From Methanobacteriota archaeon (GTDB lineage Archaea; Halobacteriota; Methanocellia; Methanocellales; Methanocellaceae): a stretch of DNA of 7,777 nucleotides. The stretch lies in contig JAEZKS010000026.1 in assembly GCA_023436075.1 (NCBI GenBank), positions 1-7,777 on the forward strand. The letters are read 5' to 3'. Positions 1-5,533 of the stretch are shown here, in pieces (the first letter of the stretch is position 1; each line of letters starts with the position of its first letter). Under the pieces are notes generated by a model. It was given only the letters and a program-made list of their open reading frames with translations, was not told where the DNA came from and searched no databases. The position numbers and the translations under genes were made by a program.

Positions 1-53
1 TCCCAGTGCTGCGCATTGCCAAAACAAGGACAAACGACCAGAGCTATATGGCT

Positions 54-97
54 TCAACAAGAGAGCCCTGCGACCTAAACAAGAGGGCCCTGCGGCC
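54..97. repeat. Two tandem copies of a 22-bp intergenic repeat
   Basis: Two head-to-tail units occupy 54-75 and 76-97. They differ at 3 of 22 positions and share the core AACAAGAG followed by GCCCTGCG. A shorter, degenerate relative (AAACAAGGAC, then CGACC) may lie at 21-39. The same unit recurs at 7746-7777 in the same orientation, so this is a dispersed tandem-repeat family and not a local slip. A period of 22 is not a multiple of 3, and no convincing gene covers it, so it is probably non-coding. There are no spacers between units, so it is not CRISPR. The block lies downstream of the Mut7-C gene. Function unknown. Confidence 0.75.
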
Positions 98-114
98 CGG
101 TCGCACGCGTGCGA
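85..114. other. Adjacent dyads: GC hairpin and perfect 14-bp palindrome
   Basis: Positions 85-98 form GGGCC-CTGC-GGCCC, a 5-bp stem with a 4-nt loop, built partly from the second 22-bp repeat unit. Two bases later, 101-114 (TCGCACGCGTGCGA) is a perfect 14-bp palindrome. On the minus strand these lie 54-83 bp past the Mut7-C stop. No T-run follows them there, so they do not look like a standard terminator. A protein-binding site or RNA 3' structure is possible. The rest of 1-167 holds nothing else I can name. Confidence 0.5.
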
Positions 115-167
115 ATATCCCCGGCAGGGCTCGCGACGATTGCCCGGCTATGTTCTCATCGTCCATT

Positions 168-674
168 TTAACTGGATTTCCCCGCGCAGTCCTTCAACTC
201 CTCCGACATACGCTGAATGTTCCGCCAGTGGCTGCCCTGCCAGTAGATTTTCCCACACCTGTCGCACATCCAGAACTCTTTGCCCTCTGCGATGAGATGG
301 GACGGCACTTCGTTCTCAATGACTGCTCTGTCAGCTTCAGTCGCCTTGCGTAGCGGCGCGTTGCACTCCGTGCATCGCTCCATGACCGGCTCGGTCTTGA
401 TGGGAACGTGTTTCATCAGCTCGCATATCTGGCTTTTCACGTCGACCGGCCTGATCAAGACCGCAGTCACGCCCGCCTTCCGGGCACGATCGACCAGGGC
501 AAGGTCTCTGGTGAGCAGCACCCGGTGCTCGTCTTTGGCAAGGCGAACAAGTTCGTTATCCTCGTCGTGGTTTATGACGATTTCGAGGGCGCTTTTCGTA
601 TCATAGTCAAAAATACGAAGCCAGGCCACAAGCCGGCCCAGCATCCGGTCCACGAGAAAACCGGGACGATTCAT
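168..674 (-). CDS. Mut7-C RNase domain protein with C-terminal zinc ribbon
   Basis: A 168-residue protein of the Mut7-C (DUF82) family, a PIN-like predicted RNase fold joined to a zinc ribbon. Seen: the N-terminal FLVDRMLGRLVAWLR block (residues 6-20) with acidic D9; LLTRD (53-57), the usual second acidic motif; two metal-binding pairs CTEC (101-104) and CDRC (137-140); and the family signature YWQGSHW (144-150). The length is normal for stand-alone archaeal members. D9, the D37-E41 acidic patch and D57 probably bind the catalytic metal, by family analogy. The substrate is unknown; the family is inferred to act on RNA in the cytoplasm. The ATG at 674 has no clear ribosome site, only a GCCGGA/TCCGGC hairpin (690-713) upstream. 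It is the last gene of a probable MFS-small protein-RNase transcript, 57 bp after the small membrane protein. Family assignment is firm; biological role is not. Confidence 0.9.
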   Translation of the reverse strand: MNRPGFLVDRMLGRLVAWLRIFDYDTKSALEIVINHDEDNELVRLAKDEHRVLLTRDLALVDRARKAGVTAVLIRPVDVKSQICELMKHVPIKTEPVMERCTECNAPLRKATEADRAVIENEVPSHLIAEGKEFWMCDRCGKIYWQGSHWRNIQRMSEELKDCAGKSS

Positions 675-731
675 CGCATTGATATTCGTGCCGGAATAGA
701 AAATGGCTCCGGCGCCTTTCGTCGCCCGGAA

Positions 732-941
732 TTACTTCTTTCTCTTGAGCACAGTTCTCTTCGTGTAGCCGAGATATATCAGTAAGATCCCACAGAGGAA
801 AGAAGCCGCGGCAAAGCCAAGCACAGTTTCCATTCCCGAGCCTGTGAGAGAATAAATACCACCTATGAGACCTGCGATTACGAAAATCCACCCGAGGAAC
901 ATATAATAGTTGTTAAGCTCTACTTTCAGCTTCGGTATCAC
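732..941 (-). CDS. Small two-helix membrane protein, unknown function
   Basis: A 69-residue protein I do not recognise as a named family. It has a short polar N-terminus, a hydrophobic segment at about 13-33 (YMFLGWIFVIAGLIGGIYSL), a second at about 37-58 (ETVLGFAAASFLCGILLIYLGY), and a basic tail TKRTVLKRKK. By the positive-inside rule both ends should face the cytoplasm. I chose the GTG start at 941 because GGAGGAG and a second GGAG lie just upstream (about 947-960), a strong ribosome site. An ATG at residue 14 would cut into helix 1. The start overlaps the last 29 bp of the upstream MFS gene in another frame, suggesting translational coupling. It may assist or regulate the permease, but only position supports that. 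Confidence 0.7.
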   Translation of the reverse strand: MIPKLKVELNNYYMFLGWIFVIAGLIGGIYSLTGSGMETVLGFAAASFLCGILLIYLGYTKRTVLKRKK

Positions 942-2235
942 GTCGATTCTCCACTCCTCCTGATCGATTGACCGACCGCCTATTTAAAGTTTCCCGGACA
1001 GTGCTGTCCCGGACGGCGCCATCACGGACCATGTGCCCGTCGTATTTCCACATGGTGATCGCCCAGGCTGCCGCTATGGCGGCCATGACCAGGAAAAATG
1101 CCCGCATGCCGAACTGGCTGACCGTGACGCCTAACAGACTTCCTACGGCCGCGTATCCGCCAAAGTGCGCGACCAGGTAACCACAGACCGTGAACCAGAC
1201 GGCATTGGCCACGTACATGCCGAACGCGAAGGCGGGCCTGCCGATGTACGTGCGCTCCTGGAACGTGTTTTTGATGATGTTCTGAGTGGCGAAGGCGACG
1301 GCCGCAACTCCTGATGTGCCTACTATTCCCTCCAGCAGGAAAATGATGAGGGGATCGTTGATAAAGGCCAGCAAGAGCATCTCGGCACCGAAGATCACGA
1401 TGCCCAGCGTCGCGATCATGCGTCTGGAGGAGATGCGGCGTCGGGCAAGCAGGTAGAAGATGGTGATGGTGACTATGCTGACCGTAACGCTCAGTAGTCC
1501 GAGCCAGACGTTGCGTATGCCAATGTTGGCGAAGAATATCCGGGACATGGAAGCCCAGGTGCTGACGGTTAGCGTCATGAACAGCATGGTCAGGACAAAG
1601 GTTACGAGTGCTCGTTTGTTGCTCAATACCTTGCTCAGGTCTTCCCGGATAGGATAATGCCCGTATGTCTTCCCGTACACAGGGTCTTTAAGGAACGCGA
1701 TCACGGCCGTGGAGAGGATGAGGAAGCCCAACGCCGAGATCAGCCAGACGCCGTAGCCTACCTGATGGACGATGATGCCCGCGGCCAGCGGCGTCAGCGC
1801 CGCCATGACTGTGGAAATCACGTTATATCGCGAAAAGGCAATGGTCGTGGAGAGACGATATGCATCGATCAGCTCGCAGACGACGAGGAACGTCAGACTC
1901 CAGAAAGTTCCCGCCGCCAGCCCGATCAGGAGCCCTGAGACGATCAGGGATTCCGGCGTAGGAGAGAAGTACAGAAGAAGCTCGTAAGCTGCGGATACCA
2001 CGCCAATGAACAGAAACATCTTCCTTGGATTGACGTGCCGCAGCAGGACGATGGCGATGACGTTGGATAGGGCGCTGCCCACACTGAGCATGGCGAAGTG
2101 AAGGCTGAGACAGGATTCCGGTATGCCGTAGTCGATAGCGTACTGGGGGACGAACAAGACCACGCTCAGCCGCCCGTAGTACATGAGAATGAACACAACC
2201 AGGAACAGGTCCAGCGGGCTCAGCCGTTTCAGCAT
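913..2235 (-). CDS. Major facilitator superfamily permease
   Basis: A 440-residue integral membrane protein with about twelve hydrophobic helices (roughly 9-31, 43-65, 73-91, 95-122, 135-156, 162-182, 208-228, 240-262, 273-290, 293-318, 335-357, 377-397), in the 6+6 arrangement of MFS carriers. A degenerate loop 2-3 motif A is visible as RHVNPRK (66-72), and its pseudo-repeat RRRISSRRM (265-273) sits in the matching loop of the second half. The substrate cannot be read from sequence; a drug or metabolite exporter is the default guess. The C-terminus (about 399-440) is an unusual hydrophilic, arginine-rich tail containing a 5-residue repeat (VRDGA, VRDST, VRETL). The ATG at 2235 has no ribosome site, but a TATA-like box about 28 bp upstream fits a nearly leaderless mRNA. 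The 3' end overlaps the small membrane protein gene by 29 bp. Confidence 0.88.
   Translation of the reverse strand: MLKRLSPLDLFLVVFILMYYGRLSVVLFVPQYAIDYGIPESCLSLHFAMLSVGSALSNVIAIVLLRHVNPRKMFLFIGVVSAAYELLLYFSPTPESLIVSGLLIGLAAGTFWSLTFLVVCELIDAYRLSTTIAFSRYNVISTVMAALTPLAAGIIVHQVGYGVWLISALGFLILSTAVIAFLKDPVYGKTYGHYPIREDLSKVLSNKRALVTFVLTMLFMTLTVSTWASMSRIFFANIGIRNVWLGLLSVTVSIVTITIFYLLARRRISSRRMIATLGIVIFGAEMLLLAFINDPLIIFLLEGIVGTSGVAAVAFATQNIIKNTFQERTYIGRPAFAFGMYVANAVWFTVCGYLVAHFGGYAAVGSLLGVTVSQFGMRAFFLVMAAIAAAWAITMWKYDGHMVRDGAVRDSTVRETLNRRSVNRSGGVENRRDTEAESRA
992..1036. repeat. 15-bp tandem repeat in the MFS C-terminal tail
   Basis: TCCCGGAC occurs at 992 and 1007, and TCACGGAC at 1022, each exactly 15 bp apart. 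The copies encode successive five-residue units beginning VRD or VRE in the permease tail. Because 15 is a multiple of 3, copy-number change would keep the reading frame. Confidence 0.65.
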
Positions 2236-2260
2236 GGGAAGAGACTCGGGCCATATGTCA

Positions 2261-2270
2261 GATATACTTT
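2261..2270 (-). promoter_or_regulatory. Probable TATA box of the MFS operon
   Basis: On the minus strand this reads AAAGTATATC, resembling an archaeal BRE/TATA element. With the usual 25-27 bp spacing, transcription would begin near 2238, only a few bases before the ATG at 2235. That agrees with the lack of a ribosome site there. Inferred from spacing and composition only. Confidence 0.45.
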
Positions 2271-2383
2271 CTGAAAATACATGGACGTGAAGGGTATGTA
2301 CGTTCCAGTCGCCGAAAGCTCTTCCAGGGCACAGAATTATAATCCTCCCTGAGAGGTTTTACAGAGGCCGAGCCGGTTAGGGA

Positions 2384-2423
2384 ACACAAAGGTTCACAAA
2401 GTGCACACAAAGGTACAAAAAGG
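2384..2423. repeat. Short ACAAAG-type imperfect direct repeats
   Basis: Four imperfect copies of (C)ACAAAGG lie head to tail (about 2384-2392, 2393-2402, 2404-2413, 2414-2423) with a period of about 10 bp. Similar CACAAAGG-rich stretches are familiar from intergenic DNA of many archaea and bacteria, from memory and with no search made. On the minus strand the block reads as T-runs (CCTTTGTG), so it could also help end transcription after nth. Confidence 0.5.
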
Positions 2424-2430
2424 ACTTTTT
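2417..2430 (-). terminator. Possible T-run terminator for nth
   Basis: On the minus strand two T/A runs (AAAAAG, then CTTTTT) lie about 90-100 bp past the nth stop. They are followed by more T-rich CCTTTGTG units. Archaeal termination often needs only such U-rich runs. Weak evidence; it would separate nth from the MFS transcript. Confidence 0.3.
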
Positions 2431-2448
2431 AGAAGAGGCATCTTCGTG

Positions 2449-2522
2449 CCGTTAACGGGAGACATCTCCGGTCGAACGCGTACGCGCGCGAGGTGGCTGG
2501 CGGCGATGATGAGTGTCATCAT
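2449..2522. other. Cluster of four short dyads after nth
   Basis: Within 74 bp: CCGTTAACGG (2449-2458, perfect), GGAGA-CA-TCTCC (2458-2469), CGCGTACGCG (2477-2486, perfect) and ATGATGA-GTG-TCATCAT (2506-2522). The last covers the nth stop codon and the following in-frame TGA. On the plus strand it is followed by a run of T, giving a terminator-like shape, though no plus-strand gene is seen to need it. On the minus strand the set would lie in the nth 3' untranslated region. Confidence 0.45.
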
Positions 2523-3205
2523 TTTTTAAGAGGATACGCACCGACAGCCCTGGCGTAGTCACACAAATCGATCAAAAAGCATTTGTCATGCTGAGGATTC
2601 TGGGCCTTGCATATCTCCCGGCCAAAGCGGATCAAGTCTACGTGAACGGAGCCCCTTTCGCCTGCAGGAACCTCGTCCATCAGGAGCCGATGCACTTCCT
2701 CGTGGCTGGCCGCCTCGGGAACGATGCCCAGCCGTTTTGTGATGCGAAATACGTGAGTGTCAACGGGTATCACGTCCCGGCCGCAGGAGAACAACAGCAC
2801 GCAGTCCGCAGTTTTGGGACCGACGCCCTTGATGGACAGAAGCTCTTTCCTGGCCGCCTCCGGGTCGGCGTCGCAGACGAAGTCGAGGGTGCCATCGTAC
2901 TCGTCGAGGACAAGCTGCGCTATTTGTTTTATGAGCTTCGCCTTCTGCTCATACAGGCCTCCGATCCTGATCAGGTCGGCGATTTCCTTCTCTGGCGCTT
3001 TCGCGAGCTTCTCGGGCGTATCATACTTGCTGTAGAGACTCGCGAAAGCCCGATGTGAGTTCTTATCCGTCGTGTTCTGCGACAGGATAGTGGCGATCAG
3101 CACGTCAAACGGGCTGCCGTCGCGCTCCTCGTAGCGGCCGTAGTGCTCGATAAGGCGACGAGAGATTTCTGCGGCCTTTTCCGGGATGTCGCTTTTTCTA
3201 ACCAT
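2519..3205 (-). CDS. nth: Endonuclease III-type DNA glycosylase/AP lyase
   Basis: A 228-residue HhH-GPD base-excision repair enzyme that removes oxidised pyrimidines and nicks abasic sites. Seen: the N-terminal SPFDVLIATILSQNTTDKN block (31-49); the helix-hairpin-helix LLSIKGVGPKTADCVLL (122-138) with the expected Schiff-base lysine K131; and the catalytic aspartate D149 in PVDTHVFR (147-154). Having K131 points to a bifunctional glycosylase/lyase and argues against a MutY- or MIG-type monofunctional enzyme. The C-terminal cluster loop is odd: the family pattern is C-x6-C-x2-C-x5-C, but here it is C199-x6-H206-x2-C209-x5-C215, so the second ligand is histidine. Length is near the usual 210-230. 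The ATG at 3205 has no clear ribosome site but sits just below TATA-like sequence, so a very short leader is likely. The gene stands alone between intergenic gaps. Confidence 0.93.
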   Translation of the reverse strand: MVRKSDIPEKAAEISRRLIEHYGRYEERDGSPFDVLIATILSQNTTDKNSHRAFASLYSKYDTPEKLAKAPEKEIADLIRIGGLYEQKAKLIKQIAQLVLDEYDGTLDFVCDADPEAARKELLSIKGVGPKTADCVLLFSCGRDVIPVDTHVFRITKRLGIVPEAASHEEVHRLLMDEVPAGERGSVHVDLIRFGREICKAQNPQHDKCFLIDLCDYARAVGAYPLKK

Positions 3206-3227
3206 GGCTGCCTGCCTGTTTATTTAA

Positions 3228-3260
3228 CAGTAAATAAAAAGTCTCAATAATGATATATTC
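3228..3260 (-). promoter_or_regulatory. AT-rich promoter region of nth
   Basis: The minus strand holds two TATA-like elements, GAATATATCA (3251-3260) and CTTTTTATTTACTG (3228-3241). With about 26 bp spacing they predict starts near 3229 or 3210, giving leaders of roughly 24 or 5 nt. Which one is used cannot be decided from sequence. Confidence 0.4.
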
Positions 3261-3263
3261 ATT

Positions 3264-3298
3264 TCTATCGGTTTACCATTCAGCTCTATCGGTTTACC
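3264..3298. promoter_or_regulatory. Exact 14-bp direct repeat, probable operator for nth
   Basis: TCTATCGGTTTACC occurs identically at 3264-3277 and 3285-3298, a 21-bp period, i.e. two helical turns, placing both copies on the same DNA face. The pair lies directly upstream of the TATA-like elements of nth, where archaeal activators commonly bind. It lies about 53 bp beyond the antiporter stop. The binding protein is unknown. Confidence 0.5.
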
Positions 3299-3350
3299 TG
3301 CGGCCGATCGAATGCCACTGCAACGATATACAAGTCGATGCTGCGTGATT

Positions 3351-5342
3351 TTAGGCGGCTGAAGGTGAAGATCTGTGGATAGAGTTAATGGCATCTGTCA
3401 GCTTTTCCTGAGTTCCGAACGCGTAGACGATATCGCCAGACTGGAAGACAGTGTCTGGACTGGGGTCGACGTAATCGCCATTTCTCTGGATCAGAAGTAT
3501 CGTGATCCCGTAGTTCTTTCTCATCCCGATCTCCCTGATGGACTTGCCAAGCATAGGCAAAACCTCCTCGATGCGGAAGGTAATAATGTCTACGTTAGAC
3601 GTCCATGAGATCATGTCGTTTAACGAATATCCCGGTGACGCAGGGTTTTTAAACACGTCGTAGTTCTCCGAACGTAGTTCGGAGGAAATTTCCATGATCT
3701 GGTCTACGGGAACGAAGTATCTCTTCAGGACTCTGGCGAAAAGCTCGACGGAGGTCTCGAATTCTTCCGGGATGACCTCGTCTGCGCCCAGCTCCATCAG
3801 GAACTTGATTTCGTGTACGTAGCGCGTCCTTACTATCAGATGCACGTCAGGGTAATGTTTCCGGATCGTCGACGTGATCCTCCTGCTTGCCATCGCGTCG
3901 GCCACCGTCACGACTGCAACCTTTGCTTTTTCCAGGTTCAGGTGCTCGAGCACGATCTCGTTCGTGCCGTCGCCGTAGTGGATCGGCTCTCCTTTCGCCC
4001 GTTCGGAGATGACGGTGTCAGGGTTTGTCTCCAGTGCCACGTATGGTATCTTAGCGAACTTCGCTGCACGGGCGATGTTTTTCCCGTTAAGGCCGTAGCC
4101 GATTATCACTATATGATCGCTTACACTCTCATGGGGAATTTCCGACGGGCAGGCATCCTTCTTTAGCCTGGAGAGCAAGGGCAGCCTGCAAAGGATATCC
4201 GAAAGATGACCCGATGATGTGATGAGGAAAGGCGAAGCCGCCATTGTCAGTATCGAAGTGGCCAGGAATATCTGGTAGAGGTCAGGGGTGAGCAGGCTGA
4301 AAGTGAGCCCAAGGCTCGCGAGGACGAAGGAAAACTCCCCCACCTGAGCCATTGTCAACCCTTCGGTCACTGCCGTCTTGACTGAGTATCCCAGGATCAA
4401 TGTCGTGATCGTCCCCGCACATAATTTGATGATCATTCCGACGATGGCGGCGGCGACGATGATGAGAGGATTATGGATGAAGAAGCTTATGTCAAGCATC
4501 ATTCCGATGGATATGAAGAAAAAGCTGGTGAATACATACCTGAACGGCAGTATCGACCCCAGCGCCTGGTGGCTGTACTGGGATTCCGAGAGGATCAGGC
4601 CGGCCAGGAACGCGCCCAGGGCCAGAGACAGGCCAGCGCTGGACGTCAGCCACGCCATGACTACGCCAATCATGACGATGCAGAGCACGAACAGCTCGTT
4701 GCTCCGGGTCCTGGCAACTCTGCGCATGAACATCGGGACCACCCATAGTGTCCCGACGATCATCAGGATGACAATGCCGATCCCTGCGACGAGTAATAGC
4801 GGCACTGAATCCATCAGGTCCCCTGCGCTGCCAGACATGAACGGGAGCACGAGCATCATAAGCACTGCGATTATGTCTTCGAATATTATGACGCCCATGA
4901 CTACGTTGCCGTGCGGCGTGTCGAGCTCGTCCCGCTCCTGCAACAGCCTCAGGACGATTGCAGTGCTGCTTAGCGACAGCATGAAGCCGGCAAGTATCGA
5001 GGTATTCGTCGATAGCCCGAGCGTCTGTGCTATGAGGAAGGTCGCGACGAAGATGAGCGTCATCTGTATCGTCCCGCCTACGAAAAACTGTCTCTTCAGG
5101 TTAATCAGGCTCTTGAGGGAGAACTCGAGGCCTATGGTGAATAACAGCAGCACCACGCCCAGTTCGGCGAGGAAATCGATCTCGTGCATCTCGGTGAATA
5201 CGCCGACTCCGTATGGCCCCATCAGAAGGCCGGTGATGAAAAAGCCGATGATCTCCGGTATTTTAAACCGGTAGCATACGAGCAATACAAGTATCGCGAA
5301 GGCTAAGACAATGACGATGTTTCTTAGCAAATCGAATTCCAT
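3351..5342 (-). CDS. CPA2-family cation:proton antiporter with RCK (TrkA-N/TrkA-C) domains
   Basis: A 663-residue Kef-type antiporter exchanging K+ or Na+ for protons across the membrane. Residues 1-385 form the Na+/H+-exchanger domain with many helices. GPYGVG (42-47), LLLFTIGLEF (65-74) and TMAQVGEFSFVLASLG (330-345) are typical of the family. The ion-site pair is E155-D156 in VIIFEDIIAV (151-160), where E. coli KefC-type proteins have QD. An RCK-N/TrkA-N nucleotide-binding fold follows (about 408-540): glycine-rich GYGLNG (415-420), E438 after strand 2 (favouring NAD(H)), and GDGT (457-460). The C-terminal TrkA-C ligand-sensing domain spans about 585-652. The ATG at 5342 has GAGG seven bases upstream. 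A TATA-like box near 5485 implies a leader of about 115 nt. It appears to be its own transcription unit. The transported ion and the gating ligand cannot be told from sequence. Confidence 0.93.
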   Translation of the reverse strand: MEFDLLRNIVIVLAFAILVLLVCYRFKIPEIIGFFITGLLMGPYGVGVFTEMHEIDFLAELGVVLLLFTIGLEFSLKSLINLKRQFFVGGTIQMTLIFVATFLIAQTLGLSTNTSILAGFMLSLSSTAIVLRLLQERDELDTPHGNVVMGVIIFEDIIAVLMMLVLPFMSGSAGDLMDSVPLLLVAGIGIVILMIVGTLWVVPMFMRRVARTRSNELFVLCIVMIGVVMAWLTSSAGLSLALGAFLAGLILSESQYSHQALGSILPFRYVFTSFFFISIGMMLDISFFIHNPLIIVAAAIVGMIIKLCAGTITTLILGYSVKTAVTEGLTMAQVGEFSFVLASLGLTFSLLTPDLYQIFLATSILTMAASPFLITSSGHLSDILCRLPLLSRLKKDACPSEIPHESVSDHIVIIGYGLNGKNIARAAKFAKIPYVALETNPDTVISERAKGEPIHYGDGTNEIVLEHLNLEKAKVAVVTVADAMASRRITSTIRKHYPDVHLIVRTRYVHEIKFLMELGADEVIPEEFETSVELFARVLKRYFVPVDQIMEISSELRSENYDVFKNPASPGYSLNDMISWTSNVDIITFRIEEVLPMLGKSIREIGMRKNYGITILLIQRNGDYVDPSPDTVFQSGDIVYAFGTQEKLTDAINSIHRSSPSAA

Positions 5343-5478
5343 GGTTCAACCTCAATACTGAAGGCCACTGAAAACATTTTCTGTTCGAGAATAATGCCCT
5401 GGCCTGCTATCAGTCCAACCTCATGGGGATACATGAAATGGATAGATAGCTCCACCTAATTCTCGTGACTACGATAGC

Positions 5479-5502
5479 ATAAATATTTTATGGCTTGAGC
5501 CA
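5479..5502 (-). promoter_or_regulatory. Probable promoter of the antiporter with upstream dyad
   Basis: The minus strand carries TAAAATATTTATG (5479-5491), a good TATA-like element. It is directly preceded by the dyad TGGCT-CA-AGCCA (5491-5502), which touches the BRE position. Expected transcription start is near 5459. The dyad plus A/T run is also a possible 3' end signal for the aminotransferase transcript, whose stop is about 30 bp upstream. Confidence 0.45.
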
Positions 5503-5533
5503 CGCGTCCTGGAGCTGCCACTTAAGCCGCCGA

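Noticed and set aside
54..97. CRISPR array
   Set aside because: The 22-bp units are directly adjacent with no unique spacers, and no cas genes are present.
6..353. Plus-strand open frame of 115 codons crossing the left repeats
   Set aside because: It runs through the 22-bp repeats and then antisense to the Mut7-C gene, has no family motifs, and the 22-bp period would shift frame between units.
2476..2481. ACGCGT hexamer recurring in three intergenic regions (also 105-110 and 5502-5507)
   Set aside because: It also occurs in coding sequence at 3419-3424, and four copies in 7.8 kb is not far from chance for this composition.
2505..2527. Plus-strand intrinsic terminator
   Set aside because: The stem plus T-run has the right shape, but no plus-strand gene precedes it. 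It mostly reflects the nth end (Lys-Lys-stop codons). Kept only as a dyad.
4378..5274. Plus-strand open frame of 298 codons
   Set aside because: It lies opposite the antiporter membrane domain. Its Ser/Thr/Met/Ile-rich content is the antisense shadow of hydrophobic codons.
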